Assembly (NCBI RefSeq): GCF_037572775.1
Contig: NZ_JBBHKA010000001.1
Coordinates: 2,108,001 to 2,172,000, forward strand
DNA from: Ramlibacter sp. PS4R-6
GTDB taxonomy: Bacteria > Pseudomonadota > Gammaproteobacteria > Burkholderiales > Burkholderiaceae_C
Direction of reading: 5' to 3'
Length of the DNA: 64,000 nt
Part shown: piece after piece, positions 53,746-63,496 of the stretch
How positions within the stretch are numbered: the first letter of the stretch is position 1
Layout of the letters: each line of letters begins with the position of its first letter
Position numbers and translations under genes: made by a program
Notes under the pieces: generated by a model
Databases searched by the model: none
Told to the model about the DNA's origin: nothing
The model's input: the letters and a program-made list of their open reading frames with translations, nothing else

Positions 53746-56370
53746 GTGACCCAGGCCACCCTCAAGAACAATGACACCCGCGCCCTCGACGAACTGACGG
53801 GCGGCGCCTTCTCGGCACCCACTTCCGGCGAACGCAGCTCACGCGTGCGCGACTGGCTCGCGACCAACCCGAGCCCCGAGCAGATGCAGGAGGTGTTCCG
53901 CGAACTCTCCGCCCGCGACAAGGGCGCCGCGAAGCTGCTGCGCGAGAAGCTCGACGAGCTGCGCCGGGCGCGCACGCAGGAGCACATCGCCACCGAATGG
54001 AGCGACAAGGCACAGGCGCTTCTGGCGCAGCCGCGCCTGAACATCGCCGACGCGCTGGCGTGGCAGCGCGACGCCGCCAAGGCCGGCGCGCCCCTCAGCC
54101 GCGAACCGCTGGCGACGGTGAAGGCGCAGCTAGCGGACCGCGTCAAGGGCATCGAGGACCTGCAGCACCGCGTGCAGGTGCAGCGCGAAGCGGCCGTGCT
54201 GCTCGCGCAGCGCATCGAGGTGCTGTCGACGAAGCCCTGGCAGGACGCCGTGGCCGCGGCCGACGCGCTCAGCAAGGACGTGCCCGAGTGGCAGGCGCAG
54301 GCGCAGGCGCTGCAGGCCGATGCCAACTGGGCCAGCGTCGACAACAAGTTTCCGCCCTTGCTCGACTCCTCGCGCCAGCAATTGCAGGTCGTGTGGGATG
54401 CCTTCCAGGGCGCCGTCGCGCAAGCGCAGGGCGCCGCGCAGGATCCTGCGGCGCCGCTGCCGCCCGTGCCCGTGTGGGCCGACGAATTGCGCGCCGCGCG
54501 CGGCGTCGCAGTCGAAGCGCCGGCCAAGCCGCCGAAGCCCAAGGTGGACCCCGAGGTGCGCGAGCGTGCCAATGCCGCCGTGCGCGAAGTGCTCGGCAAG
54601 CTCGAGCAGGAGATCGCGCAGGGCCACGGCAAGGCCAGCGCCGGCGCCGCCAACGCGCTGCGCGCCGCGCTGAAGGAGCACGGCAGGCACGTCGACGCCA
54701 CGCTCGAGAGCCAGGCGCATGCGGCGCTGGGCGCCGCGAGCGAACTCGAAGGCTGGCAGCGCTGGCGCGCCGACCAGCTGCGCCAGGAACTCGTCGCCAA
54801 GGCGGAAGACCTGTTCGAAAAGCCGGCACCGGTCGAAGGCCAGGAGCCACAGCCGCCCAAGCCGCGCTTCGGCGGCCGCAAGATGCAGGAACAGCTGCGC
54901 GCCTTGCGCGAGCAATGGAAGCAGGTGGACCAGGGCGGCCCGCCGAACCACGGCCTGTGGCGCCGCTTCGACGAAGCGTGCAACGCCGCCTACAAGGTCG
55001 TCGAGGAATGGCTCGACAAGGTCAAGGCCGAGTCGGCCGAGCACAAGGCGCAGCGCGTCGCGCTCATCGACGAAGTGAAGGCGTGGGCGCAAGCGAACAC
55101 GACGGCGCTCGACGGCGACTGGAAGGGTTTCGCGCGCATCCTGCAGCAGTTCGACATGCGCTGGCGCGAAGGCGGGCACCTGCCCGAGAAGCTCTTCGCC
55201 GACATGCAGGCCAAGTGGAAGGAAGCGATGCAGGCCGCGCGCGCGCCGCTGGAGGCGATGCAGAAGGAAAGCCTCGGCCGCCGCGACGCGATGATCGAAG
55301 AGGCGAAGGTGCTCGGCGCCGCGCCGCAACTGCGCATCGACGCCGTCAAGTCGCTGCAGCAGCGCTGGCAGGCGGAAGCGCAGCAGGTCCCGCTCGACCG
55401 CCGCCACGAACAGAAGCTGTGGGACGCGTTCCGCAAGCCCATCGACGAGGCGTTCCAGCGCAAGGGCCAGGAGCGCGATCGCGCGGCCGCCGAGCTGAGC
55501 GAGCGCGACCGCATGGTGCTGGACGCGTCCAAAGCCCTCGAGGCCGCGAACGCCACCGGCGACGCACAGAAGATCAAGACCGCGATGGCCGGCCTGGAGG
55601 CCGCGTTGAAGGGCCAGGCGCAGGCGCGCGCCGACGTCGCAGCCGCGGCCGATGCCGAACAGGCGGCGGCGCCCGTGCCGGCGCCCGAAGCATCCGCGGA
55701 AGGCGAAGCGCCGGCCGCGGAGCAGCAGCCCGCGCCTCCCAAGGCCAAGCCGCGCCCGCTCGTCGCGATGCGCGGCGACGATCGCCCCGGCATGAAGAAA
55801 ACCGAGCCCGCGGCGCCCGCGCGCGGCGGCAAGTTCGGCGACCGCAAGGGTGCGCCGGCGGGGCGCTTCGGCGACCGCGACCGCCGCGGCGGCGAGCGCG
55901 AAGACCGCGGCCCGCGCCTGGGCGATGCCGCCTTCCGCGCACAGCGCGAAGCGCTGGAGCACGCGCAGTTCGCTCTGAAGAAGCTGGCGGCACAGGCGCA
56001 CGGCGAAGCGCTGACCCAATTGATGACGGCGTGGGAGCAGCGCTCGGCCGAGCAGTTGCCCAGCCAGCAGGAGCTGGGCAAGGCGGTCGCCGGTGGCACG
56101 CGCGCCGCCTGGGGCAAGGTCCTGGGCAACGCACCGTCCGGCGATGCCGCCGAAGCGCTCTTGCGGCTGGAAATCGCCGCGGAAACCCCGACGCCCGCCG
56201 AGCAATTGCAGGCGCGCCGCGCCATGCAGCTGCAGCTGCTCACGCGCCGCAGCGACCCGTCGCCCGCGCAGACCTGGGCCGAGGACACGGCGCGCGTGCT
56301 CGCGACCGCCTACGACGCGACGAACGCGCGCCGCCTGCAGAACGCGCTGAAGGTGCTGATGCGCCGCTGA
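53746..56370 (+). CDS. DUF349 domain-containing protein
   Basis: A large cytoplasmic, highly charged, mostly helical protein of 874 aa. It contains repeated DUF349-type segments: for example LREQWKQVDQGGPPNHGLWRRFDEACNAAY, with a counterpart earlier (about residues 185-225), and later FRKPIDEAF. The Ala/Gln/Arg-rich composition and coiled coils are typical. A low-complexity Pro/Ala- and Arg/Gly-rich stretch lies near residues 640-725. The start is taken as GTG 53746, because the frame upstream runs through the terminator hairpin. The function of the family is not established. Confidence 0.85.
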   Translation: MTQATLKNNDTRALDELTGGAFSAPTSGERSSRVRDWLATNPSPEQMQEVFRELSARDKGAAKLLREKLDELRRARTQEHIATEWSDKAQALLAQPRLNIADALAWQRDAAKAGAPLSREPLATVKAQLADRVKGIEDLQHRVQVQREAAVLLAQRIEVLSTKPWQDAVAAADALSKDVPEWQAQAQALQADANWASVDNKFPPLLDSSRQQLQVVWDAFQGAVAQAQGAAQDPAAPLPPVPVWADELRAARGVAVEAPAKPPKPKVDPEVRERANAAVREVLGKLEQEIAQGHGKASAGAANALRAALKEHGRHVDATLESQAHAALGAASELEGWQRWRADQLRQELVAKAEDLFEKPAPVEGQEPQPPKPRFGGRKMQEQLRALREQWKQVDQGGPPNHGLWRRFDEACNAAYKVVEEWLDKVKAESAEHKAQRVALIDEVKAWAQANTTALDGDWKGFARILQQFDMRWREGGHLPEKLFADMQAKWKEAMQAARAPLEAMQKESLGRRDAMIEEAKVLGAAPQLRIDAVKSLQQRWQAEAQQVPLDRRHEQKLWDAFRKPIDEAFQRKGQERDRAAAELSERDRMVLDASKALEAANATGDAQKIKTAMAGLEAALKGQAQARADVAAAADAEQAAAPVPAPEASAEGEAPAAEQQPAPPKAKPRPLVAMRGDDRPGMKKTEPAAPARGGKFGDRKGAPAGRFGDRDRRGGEREDRGPRLGDAAFRAQREALEHAQFALKKLAAQAHGEALTQLMTAWEQRSAEQLPSQQELGKAVAGGTRAAWGKVLGNAPSGDAAEALLRLEIAAETPTPAEQLQARRAMQLQLLTRRSDPSPAQTWAEDTARVLATAYDATNARRLQNALKVLMRR

Positions 56371-56371
56371 T

Positions 56372-57127
56372 TCAGCGCGCGCCGAAGAAGCCGTCGAAGA
56401 GTTGCGCCAGCGCGGCGTGCTCCGCGCGGAAGCGCGCGGGCGCGACGAAGTAGGCCTCGCTCGCGACGGCGAAGAACTCGTCGATGGCTTCCGCGCCGTA
56501 GGGATCGAGCCACGTCTCGTCGCCGCCGAAGCGCTCGGCGACGATGACCTTCTCGCGGAAGGCTTCGTATTCCCTTTGCATGACTTCGAGCCATGCGCGC
56601 CGCGCGGCGGCGGTCGGCAGCGGCGGGCAGCCGTCCGGGGCGCCGTCGCGCATGTCGATCTTGTGGACGAACTCGTGGATGACCACGTTGTAGCCTTCGT
56701 GCGCGCGTTCGCCGGCGCCCGAGACGTCATGCCAGCTCAGCATCACCGGCCCGCGATCCATCGCCTCGCCTGCGATCACTTCCTCCCAGTCGTGGACCAC
56801 GCCGGTCTCGTCCATCGACGACCGCCGCGCGACCACTTCGTCGGCGTGCACCACGATGCCGACGAAGTCGTCGTACCAGTCCAGGCCGAGGTGGAGCACG
56901 GGCAGCACCGCCTGCGCCGCGATGGCCACGGCGACTTCATCGGTGATGACGAAGCCGCGTGCGCCGTGGAATTCCTTCCGGGCGAGGAACTCGCCGGCCA
57001 GTTGCCGCAGCTTGGCGACGTCCGCGGCAGGGCGTTCAGACAGGAAGGGACAGCGGGCGAGGGCGGACTGCCAGAGCGCGTCGGGTATCTCGCGGCGCGC
57101 CGGTCGCCTGCGCAGCCAGCCGAACAT
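56372..57127 (-). CDS. mtfA: Zinc-dependent peptidase MtfA-like (DUF980/glucose-regulated metallopeptidase family)
   Basis: A 251-aa protein of the MtfA family. The zinc motif HEFVH lies in NVVIHEFVHKIDMRDG, and the third ligand region is DEFFAVASEAYF. The N-terminal part (MFGWLRRRPARREIPDALW) is typical, with FVITDEVAVAIAAQAVLPVL following. In enterobacteria MtfA binds the repressor Mlc and has aminopeptidase activity; the partner here is unknown. It converges with the DUF349 gene (one base between stops), and its ATG shares one base with the lpxH stop. Confidence 0.9.
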   Translation of the reverse strand: MFGWLRRRPARREIPDALWQSALARCPFLSERPAADVAKLRQLAGEFLARKEFHGARGFVITDEVAVAIAAQAVLPVLHLGLDWYDDFVGIVVHADEVVARRSSMDETGVVHDWEEVIAGEAMDRGPVMLSWHDVSGAGERAHEGYNVVIHEFVHKIDMRDGAPDGCPPLPTAAARRAWLEVMQREYEAFREKVIVAERFGGDETWLDPYGAEAIDEFFAVASEAYFVAPARFRAEHAALAQLFDGFFGAR

Positions 57128-57906
57128 CAGGCCAGGGTGACGCGCTGCGCGCCCCACACGTCCACACGCAGTACCTCGCAGCGCGGCGGGGTGGCGGCCA
57201 GGTCCCAGTCGGCCAGCACGATGCGGGTGAGGCCGCGGCCCAGGTCGTGCTCGCGCGGCTGGTGCGTGTGGCCGTGGATCATCGTGCGCGCATCGGCGGC
57301 CTCCAGCCACTGGGCCGCGAGCGTGTCGTCCACCGTGCCGTAGTCGGGGCTCGGGCCGGCGCCCTTTCGCGACTCGCTCTCGGCGCGCATGGCGCGGCCG
57401 ATCGCCAGCCGCTCGGCCAGCGGCTTGGCGAGGAAGGCGCGCTGGTAGGCGGCGTCGCGCACCTGCGCGCGGAACTGCATGTACTTCGTGTCGCTCACGC
57501 ACAGCGCGTCGCCGTGCGTCAGGAGCCAGCGCGCGCCACCGAAGGTGAAGACGGTCGGGTCCTCGAGCAGCGTGGCGCCGCACGTGCGCATCAGGCCATC
57601 GCCCATGAGGAAGTCGCGGTTGCCGTGCATCACGAACACCGGCAGGCGCTTCGCGGCCGCCTGCAGGACCGCCGCGCAATCCGCCGCAAAGCCCGGCTCG
57701 TCGACGACGTCGTCGCCCACCCACACCTCGAACAGGTCGCCCAGGATGAAGAGGGCGTCGGCGCGCGACGACGCCATGAAGCGCCGCCACGCATCGAAGG
57801 TGCGCGGCTCGGAGGCCTGCAGGTGCAGGTCGGAGATGAACTCGATGCTCTGCCACGCCGCCGGCGCGGCCAGCTCCGCGATGCGTGGCAGCGCCGTGGG
57901 GTCCAT
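57127..57906 (-). CDS. lpxH: UDP-2,3-diacylglucosamine diphosphatase
   Basis: A 259-aa calcineurin-like phosphoesterase. The metal motifs are in order: ISDLHL, GDLFEVWVGDD, GNRDFL, LTHGDALC and HGHTHQP. It hydrolyses UDP-2,3-diacylglucosamine to lipid X and UMP at the inner membrane face in lipid A synthesis. ATG 57906 is 2 bases after the ppiB stop. The ppiB-lpxH order is widespread in proteobacteria. Confidence 0.95.
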   Translation of the reverse strand: MDPTALPRIAELAAPAAWQSIEFISDLHLQASEPRTFDAWRRFMASSRADALFILGDLFEVWVGDDVVDEPGFAADCAAVLQAAAKRLPVFVMHGNRDFLMGDGLMRTCGATLLEDPTVFTFGGARWLLTHGDALCVSDTKYMQFRAQVRDAAYQRAFLAKPLAERLAIGRAMRAESESRKGAGPSPDYGTVDDTLAAQWLEAADARTMIHGHTHQPREHDLGRGLTRIVLADWDLAATPPRCEVLRVDVWGAQRVTLA

Positions 57907-57908
57907 CG

Positions 57909-58415
57909 TCAGGCGACGACGGCCTTCTCGATCACGACGTCCTCCTGCGGCACGTCGTCGTGGAAGCCCTTGCGACCGGTCTTCACGCCGCGGATCTTGT
58001 CGACGATTTCCTTGCCGGCGACCACCTTGCCGATGACGGCGTAGCCCCACCCCTGCGGCGTCGGCGACTTGTGGTTGAGGAACTCGTTGTCGGCGACGTT
58101 GATGAAGAACTGCGCGGTGGCCGAATGCGGGTCGGACGTGCGCGCCATCGCCACCGTGTACTTGTCGTTCTTCAGGCCGTTGGTGGCCTCGTTCTGCACC
58201 GGCGCGTTCGCCTTCTTCTGCGTCATGCCGGGCTCGAAGCCGCCGCCCTGGATCATGAAGCCGTCGATCACGCGGTGGAAGATGGTGCGGTCGTAGTGGC
58301 CGGCTTTCACGTAGTCGAGGAAGTTCTTCGTGCTCAGGGGCGCTTTCTGCTCGTCGAGCTCGATCGTGATCACGCCGTGGTTGGCGATGTGCAGGTCGAC
58401 TTTCGGGTTCGCCAT
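57909..58415 (-). CDS. ppiB: Peptidyl-prolyl cis-trans isomerase B (cyclophilin, cytoplasmic)
   Basis: A 168-aa cyclophilin without a signal peptide. The catalytic Arg lies in [34 protein letters not shown] and the active-site Trp segment ([11 protein letters not shown]) complete the pocket. ATG 58415 is preceded by GGAGCATCCC. It lies 10 bases downstream of a secreted paralogue. Confidence 0.96.
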   Translation of the reverse strand: MANPKVDLHIANHGVITIELDEQKAPLSTKNFLDYVKAGHYDRTIFHRVIDGFMIQGGGFEPGMTQKKANAPVQNEATNGLKNDKYTVAMARTSDPHSATAQFFINVADNEFLNHKSPTPQGWGYAVIGKVVAGKEIVDKIRGVKTGRKGFHDDVPQEDVVIEKAVVA

Positions 58416-58425
58416 GGGATGCTCC

Positions 58426-59004
58426 TTATTGCACGAGGGTCGCGGACTGGATGACCACGGGCGTCTTCGGCACGTCGGTGGGGAAGGGGCCGCCGGCGCC
58501 GGTGGGGATTTCCTTGATCTTGTTCACCACGTCCATGCCGCTCACGACCTTGCCGAAAGCCACGTAGCCGGTAGCGGGGCCCGTCGGGTCCAGACGCGAG
58601 TTGTCGGCGACGTTGATGAAGAACTGCGACGTGGCGGAGTTCGGGTTGTCGGTGCGTGCCATTGCGATGGTGCCGACGTCGTTCTTCACGCCCGTGGCGC
58701 CTTCGTGCGCGACCGGCGGGCGCGTGATCTTCGGGCGGTAGTCCTGCTGGTAGCCGCCGCCTTGGATCATGAAGTGGCCGATGACGCGGTGGAAGATGGT
58801 GCCGTCGTAGAACTTGGCCTTCACGTACGTGAGGAAGTTGTCGACGGTCTTCGGCGCCTTGTCGGGATAGACCTCGACGACGAACTCGCCCATGGACGTC
58901 GTGAACTTCACGCGCGGCGCCTTGTCGGCCGCGAACGCGGACGCACCGGCGAGGGCGAAGCTGGCGGAAAGGACGAAGGCCGCGGCACGGCGGGTGATCT
59001 GCAT
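58426..59004 (-). CDS. ppiA: Peptidyl-prolyl cis-trans isomerase A (cyclophilin, periplasmic)
   Basis: A 192-aa cyclophilin with a Sec signal peptide (cleavage near SAFAAD, residue 26), so it acts in the periplasm. [16 protein letters not shown] and [18 protein letters not shown] are the catalytic motifs. Gly-Tyr replaces the Trp of the drug-binding loop ([10 protein letters not shown]). ATG 59004 follows AGGAG. Its sequence is close to ppiB, indicating tandem duplication. Confidence 0.95.
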   Translation of the reverse strand: MQITRRAAAFVLSASFALAGASAFAADKAPRVKFTTSMGEFVVEVYPDKAPKTVDNFLTYVKAKFYDGTIFHRVIGHFMIQGGGYQQDYRPKITRPPVAHEGATGVKNDVGTIAMARTDNPNSATSQFFINVADNSRLDPTGPATGYVAFGKVVSGMDVVNKIKEIPTGAGGPFPTDVPKTPVVIQSATLVQ

Positions 59005-59038
59005 CGATGACTCCTGGTCGTTTTCGGGGAGAGGGAAA

Positions 59039-59572
59039 TCAGCGCTTGGGCGCGAGCAGCTGGCGCACCAGCGCGAGCTTGGGCGGCGCGCTCGTGTTGG
59101 CGGGGTCGATCTGCTGCGCCTTCGCGTACGACTGGCTCGCCAGGCGCGCATAGACGTCGCCGAGGTTCTCGTGCGCGGTGGCGTAGTTGGGGTTGGCGCG
59201 CACCGCGCCTTCGAGCGCGTCGCGGGCCTTGTCGTAGTCGTTCTGCTGCGCGTAGAGCACGGCGAGGTTGTTGTAGGGCTCGGGCAGCTCGGGGTATTCC
59301 TGGGTGAGCTGCAGGTAGGCCTCGATCGCGGCGGCGCGCTTGCCGCTCTCGGCGAGGATCACCCCCTTGAGGAAGCGCATCTGCGGGTCGCGCGGCTTGG
59401 CGGCGAGGTACTGCTCGGCCTTCGCCATCGCCTGGTCGTACTGCCTGGCCTGCACGAGGCGGTTGACGTCGGTGTAGTCGTCGGCCCGCGCGGCGAAGGA
59501 TGCGAAGCAGAGCAACGCCACTGAAAAGGCGCGCGCGATGCGGCCGGATTGCACGCTCTGGATGGATGTCAC
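59039..59572 (-). CDS. Periplasmic TPR-repeat protein
   Basis: A 177-aa protein with a signal peptide (cleavage near AARADD, residue 34) and about three TPR units between residues 38 and 150 (for example [24 protein letters not shown]). The start is taken as GTG 59572, which gives a proper signal peptide; no ATG fits. It lies upstream of ppiA in the same direction. A partner-binding role in the periplasm is likely, but unknown. Confidence 0.83.
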   Translation of the reverse strand: MTSIQSVQSGRIARAFSVALLCFASFAARADDYTDVNRLVQARQYDQAMAKAEQYLAAKPRDPQMRFLKGVILAESGKRAAAIEAYLQLTQEYPELPEPYNNLAVLYAQQNDYDKARDALEGAVRANPNYATAHENLGDVYARLASQSYAKAQQIDPANTSAPPKLALVRQLLAPKR

Positions 59573-59581
59573 GTCGTGTGT

Positions 59582-59610
59582 CTGACAGCGCCGAAGCCGG
59601 GCTATATACT
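59582..59610 (+). promoter_or_regulatory. Sigma70 promoter of cysS
   Basis: CTGACA (59582-59587), 17 bases, TATACT (59605-59610): both hexamers match the consensus at five of six positions. The expected start is near 59617, about 48 bases before cysS. It lies in the short gap divergent from the TPR gene. Confidence 0.7.
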
Positions 59611-59664
59611 GCGCCGCATTGTAGCCGCCGCCCCTCGCGCGCGGCCCGCGTTTTCCCCGCACCC

Positions 59665-61041
59665 ATGACCTTGCGCATCTACAACACGCTCAAGCGTGAG
59701 CTGGAGGACTTTTCGCCGATCGAGCCGGGCCGTGTGCGGATGTACGTGTGCGGCGTCACCGTCTACGACCGCCCCCACATCGGCAACGTGCGCTCCGCGG
59801 TCGCGTTCGACGTGGTGCGCCGCTGGCTCGAGGCGAGCGGCCTCGCCGTGGACTTCGTGCGCAACATCACCGACATCGACGACAAGATGATCCGCCGCGC
59901 GGTGGAGAACGGCGAGACGGTGCGTGCGCTGGCCGAGCGCATGACGGCGCTGATGTACCAGGACTACGACGCACTCGGCATCCTGCGCCCGACGCACGAC
60001 CCGCGCGCCACCGACTTCATCCCGCAGATGGTCGAGATCGTGCAGCTGCTCGAGCGCAAGAAGCTCGCGTACCGCGCCGAGGGCGGCGACGTGAACTTCG
60101 CCGTCCGCGCGCTGCCGGGGTACGGCAAGCTCTCCGGCAAGTCGCTGGACCAGCTGCGTGCGGGCGAGCGCGTGGCGGTGGCCGACGACAAGCACGACCC
60201 GCTCGACTTCGTGCTGTGGAAGAGCTCCAAGCCCACCGAGCCCGCCGATGCGAAGTGGCAGAGCCCCTATGGCGAAGGCCGGCCGGGCTGGCACATCGAG
60301 TGCTCCGCGATGGCGCACAGCATCCTCGGCCAGCCCATCGACATCCATGGCGGCGGGACGGACCTTATCTTCCCGCACCACGAGAACGAGGTCGCGCAAA
60401 GCGAAGGCGCTTTCGGCAAGCCGCTGGCCAACGTGTGGATGCACAACGGCTTCCTCAACATCGACGGCGAGAAGATGTCGAAGTCGCTGGGCAATTTCTT
60501 CTCGCTGCCCGAAGTGCTCCGGCTGTACGACGCCGAGACCGTGCGCTTCTTCATGGTTCGCGGGCACTACCGCACCGAGATCGGCTGGAGCGACAAGCAC
60601 CTGGACGATGCCCGCGCCAGCCTGCGCCGCCTGTACACCGCGCTCGACCTGGTCGAGGCGCGCGATGCCGCGATCGACTGGCAGGACCCGTTCGCCGCGC
60701 GCTTCAAGGCCGCGATGGACAACGACTTCGGCACGCCCGAAGCGGTCGCGGTGCTGTTCGACCTGGCCGCCGAAGTGAACCGCACGAAGTCGGCGCAGCA
60801 CGCGGGGCTGCTCAAGGCATTGGGCGGCACGCTCGGCGTGCTGCAGGGCGACCCGAAGGCTTTCCTGCGCGCGGGCTCCACGCTCGACGATGCGACCATC
60901 CAGCGCTTCATCGAGGAGCGCGCCGCGGCGAAGGCCGCGAAGGACTTCGCGCGCGCCGATGCGATCCGCAAGGACCTGCTCGCGCAAGGCGTCGTGCTCA
61001 AGGATTCCCCCACCGGCACCACGTGGGAGTCCGCGACTTGA
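59665..61041 (+). CDS. cysS: Cysteine--tRNA ligase
   Basis: A 458-aa class I synthetase. The zinc Cys in [10 protein letters not shown], the HIGH motif as PHIGN, the zinc-site segment WHIECSAMA and KMSKS ([10 protein letters not shown]) are all present. The C-terminal DALR-like domain has the family's [17 protein letters not shown] 59665 is the natural start. It charges tRNA-Cys. Its stop overlaps the glycosylase start by 4 bases. Confidence 0.98.
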   Translation: MTLRIYNTLKRELEDFSPIEPGRVRMYVCGVTVYDRPHIGNVRSAVAFDVVRRWLEASGLAVDFVRNITDIDDKMIRRAVENGETVRALAERMTALMYQDYDALGILRPTHDPRATDFIPQMVEIVQLLERKKLAYRAEGGDVNFAVRALPGYGKLSGKSLDQLRAGERVAVADDKHDPLDFVLWKSSKPTEPADAKWQSPYGEGRPGWHIECSAMAHSILGQPIDIHGGGTDLIFPHHENEVAQSEGAFGKPLANVWMHNGFLNIDGEKMSKSLGNFFSLPEVLRLYDAETVRFFMVRGHYRTEIGWSDKHLDDARASLRRLYTALDLVEARDAAIDWQDPFAARFKAAMDNDFGTPEAVAVLFDLAAEVNRTKSAQHAGLLKALGGTLGVLQGDPKAFLRAGSTLDDATIQRFIEERAAAKAAKDFARADAIRKDLLAQGVVLKDSPTGTTWESAT

Positions 61042-61676
61042 ACGACAAGGTCGTCTTCACGCGTCCTGACTACTGGGAGGAGGCGTGCCGCTACCTCGCG
61101 AAGAAGGACCGCGTGATGAAGCGCCTCATCCCGCAGTTCGGCGAGGCCTGCCTGCAGTCGCGCGGCGACGCGTTCACCACGCTCGCTCGCAGCATCGTCG
61201 GCCAGCAGATCTCGGTGAAGGCCGCGCAGACGGTGTGGGACCGCTTCGCCAAGTTGCCGCGCAACATGGTGCCCGCCAACGTGCTGCGCCTGAAGGTGGA
61301 CGACATGCAGGCCGCGGGCCTGTCGGCGCGCAAGATCGAGTACCTCGTCGACCTGGCGCTGCACTTCGATTCGGGCGCGATCGACGTCGGCGCGTGGAAG
61401 GCGATGAGCGACGAGGAGATCATCGCGGAGCTCGTGGGCATCCGCGGCATCGGCCGCTGGACGGCGGAGATGTTCCTCATCTTCCACCTGATGCGGCCCA
61501 ACGTCCTGCCGCTGGACGACGTGGGCCTGATCACCGGCATCAGCAAGAACTACTTCTCCGGCGAGTCGGTGAGCCGCAGCGACGCCCGCGAGGTGGCCGC
61601 CGCCTGGGACCCGTATTGCAGCGTCGCGACTTGGTATATTTGGCGGTCCCTCGATCCCCTGCCCGTGGAGTACTGA
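61038..61676 (+). CDS. DNA-3-methyladenine glycosylase (AlkA/HhH-GPD family)
   Basis: A 212-aa HhH-GPD glycosylase. The helix-hairpin-helix [13 protein letters not shown] is followed by the catalytic Asp161 in [20 protein letters not shown] is the usual core helix. It excises alkylated bases to start base-excision repair. The start is taken as TTG 61038, with GGGAG 8 bases upstream and a 4-base overlap (TTGA) with cysS; GTG 61023 is the alternative. It is 32 bases before accA. Confidence 0.9.
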   Translation: MNDKVVFTRPDYWEEACRYLAKKDRVMKRLIPQFGEACLQSRGDAFTTLARSIVGQQISVKAAQTVWDRFAKLPRNMVPANVLRLKVDDMQAAGLSARKIEYLVDLALHFDSGAIDVGAWKAMSDEEIIAELVGIRGIGRWTAEMFLIFHLMRPNVLPLDDVGLITGISKNYFSGESVSRSDAREVAAAWDPYCSVATWYIWRSLDPLPVEY

Positions 61677-61708
61677 GGCAAGCCGAGGCACAAGAACAGG
61701 AGCCAACC

Positions 61709-62689
61709 GTGGCCAAGAGGACATTCCTGGATTTCGAGCAGCCCATCGCGGAGCTCGAGTCCAAGATCGAGGAGCTGCGCTACGTCCAGACGGAATCGGC
61801 CGTGGACATCTCCGAGGAGATCGAGCAGCTTTCCAAGAAGAGCCTGCAGCTCACCAAGGACATCTACAGCGAGCTCTCGCCGTGGCAGATCACCAAGATC
61901 GCGCGGCACCCCGAGCGCCCGTACACGCTCGACTACGTGAACGAGATCTTCACGGACTTCATCGAGCTGCACGGCGACCGCCATTTCGCCGACGACCTGT
62001 CCATCGTGGGCGGGCTCGCGCGCTTCAACGGCAGCCCCTGCATGGTGATCGGCCACCAGAAGGGCCGCGACACGAAGGAGCGCGGGCTGCGCAATTTCGG
62101 CATGAGCCGCCCCGAGGGTTACCGCAAGGCGCTGCGCCTGATGAAGACGGCTGAGAAGTTCAAGCTGCCGGTCTTCACCTTCGTCGACACGCCCGGCGCG
62201 TACCCCGGCATCGATGCCGAAGAGCGCGGCCAGTCGGAAGCCATCGGCCGCAACATCTTCGAGATGGCGCAGCTCGAAACCCCCATCATCACGACGATCA
62301 TCGGCGAGGGCGGCTCCGGCGGAGCGCTCGCGATCTCGGTGGCCGACCAGGTGCTGATGCTGCAGTACTCGATCTACTCCGTGATCAGCCCCGAGGGCTG
62401 CGCGTCCATCCTCTGGAAGACGGCGGAGAAGGCGCAGGAAGCCGCCGATGCGATGGGCATCACCGCGCATCGCCTGAAGGCGCTGGGCCTGGTGGACAAG
62501 ATCGTGAACGAGCCCGTGGGCGGCGCGCACCGCGACCACAAGCAGATGGCTGCGTTCCTCAAGCGCGCGCTGAACGATGCGATGCGCCAGCTCACCGACC
62601 TGAAGACGCGCGAACTGCTGGACCGCCGCTACGACCGGCTCAAGAGCTACGGGCGCTTCACGGACACGAAAGCCGAGCCGACGCGCTGA
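61709..62689 (+). CDS. accA: Acetyl-CoA carboxylase carboxyltransferase subunit alpha
   Basis: A 326-aa AccA with GTG start at 61709 after CAGGAG. The N-terminus ([17 protein letters not shown]) and the core motifs [20 protein letters not shown] and [10 protein letters not shown] are intact. With AccD it transfers carboxyl from biotin to acetyl-CoA, the first committed step of fatty-acid synthesis. The acyl-CoA and oxyanion glycine motifs are complete. Confidence 0.97.
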   Translation: MAKRTFLDFEQPIAELESKIEELRYVQTESAVDISEEIEQLSKKSLQLTKDIYSELSPWQITKIARHPERPYTLDYVNEIFTDFIELHGDRHFADDLSIVGGLARFNGSPCMVIGHQKGRDTKERGLRNFGMSRPEGYRKALRLMKTAEKFKLPVFTFVDTPGAYPGIDAEERGQSEAIGRNIFEMAQLETPIITTIIGEGGSGGALAISVADQVLMLQYSIYSVISPEGCASILWKTAEKAQEAADAMGITAHRLKALGLVDKIVNEPVGGAHRDHKQMAAFLKRALNDAMRQLTDLKTRELLDRRYDRLKSYGRFTDTKAEPTR

Positions 62690-62726
62690 AGCGCGCCGGG
62701 TGCCGAGCCGACGCGCCGGGCGCGCG

Positions 62727-63392
62727 TCAGTCGAACTTGTAGACCAGCTCGGTCTCCACCGTCAGGATCTCGTCGACCGGCTGGAACTTCCAGCCCTGGA
62801 TCGCTTCGAGCGTCGGGCGGTTGAGCGAGCGGTTGGTGCTCGCCAGGATCTTCACGTCCGACACCGTGCCGTTCGGCTGGATGTCGAAGTGCACCTTGAC
62901 CACGCCCTTTGGTTGCTCGCGCAGCAGTGCGGGCGACAGGCGCGGCTCGTCGGTCTGGATCGGGATGATCTCGCGCCGGGGCGGCGGCGGCTCGGCGGCC
63001 TGGCGTGACACCGCGGCGACCGTGGGTTCCGGCGCGGGCGGCGGTGGCGCTGCGACTTCCGGTGCGGGCGCCGGCCTGGGTGCCTGCGGTTGTGCGGCGG
63101 CCTGCTGCACGGGCGCCGGCGCGGGCGCGCGCTTGGGCTCCGCAACCGCCGGCGCAGGGGCGGGCGCCGGCGCGGCCGCCTTGCGCGGGGCCGATGCGTT
63201 CTGGAGGATGAACCGGTACGGGCTGAGCGCGGCGCGGCGGGCAGCCTCGCTGGGTGCGTTGTCGACCGGATTGCCTGCGGGAGGGGCGGACGTCTGGGCG
63301 GAGGCCGTGTGGGCCGTGGCCAAGAGCAGTCCCGCTACTACCCCGGCGAGGCGCGCCTTGTGGGCGGCCCCGCGGTTGCCGAGTTTCTGCAT
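62727..63392 (-). CDS. TonB C-terminal domain protein with signal peptide
   Basis: A 221-aa protein. An N-terminal hydrophobic stretch ends in ATAHTASAQT, a signal-peptidase-like site, rather than a plain membrane anchor. A Pro/Ala-rich linker of about 90 residues follows. The C-terminal TonB-like domain starts near residue 150 (LREQPKGVVKVHFDIQPNGTVSDVKI). If cleaved, it would be a soluble periplasmic protein and could not be a classical energy transducer. No exbB or exbD gene is adjacent. It is divergent from tilS. Confidence 0.83.
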   Translation of the reverse strand: MQKLGNRGAAHKARLAGVVAGLLLATAHTASAQTSAPPAGNPVDNAPSEAARRAALSPYRFILQNASAPRKAAAPAPAPAPAVAEPKRAPAPAPVQQAAAQPQAPRPAPAPEVAAPPPPAPEPTVAAVSRQAAEPPPPRREIIPIQTDEPRLSPALLREQPKGVVKVHFDIQPNGTVSDVKILASTNRSLNRPTLEAIQGWKFQPVDEILTVETELVYKFD

Positions 63393-63462
63393 GCTGTTAC
63401 CTTTTGTGACGCGGATTCTATCGGCCACCCGGCGACGGGCACTGAGGGTAAATCTGCATTCG

Positions 63463-63490
63463 TTGAGGGCCGCACGGGGCTGCCGATAAT
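63463..63490 (+). promoter_or_regulatory. Candidate promoter of tilS
   Basis: TTGAGG (63463-63468), 16 bases, GATAAT (63485-63490). The expected transcription start falls at the tilS ATG (63497), which would give a leaderless message. No Shine-Dalgarno sequence is seen before the ATG. Confidence 0.45.
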
Positions 63491-63496
63491 CCCCGC

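Noticed and set aside
54130..56730. Long minus-strand frame across the DUF349 gene
   Set aside because: The translation is a Leu/Ala/Arg-rich mirror of the DUF349 protein and also overlaps the real mtfA gene.
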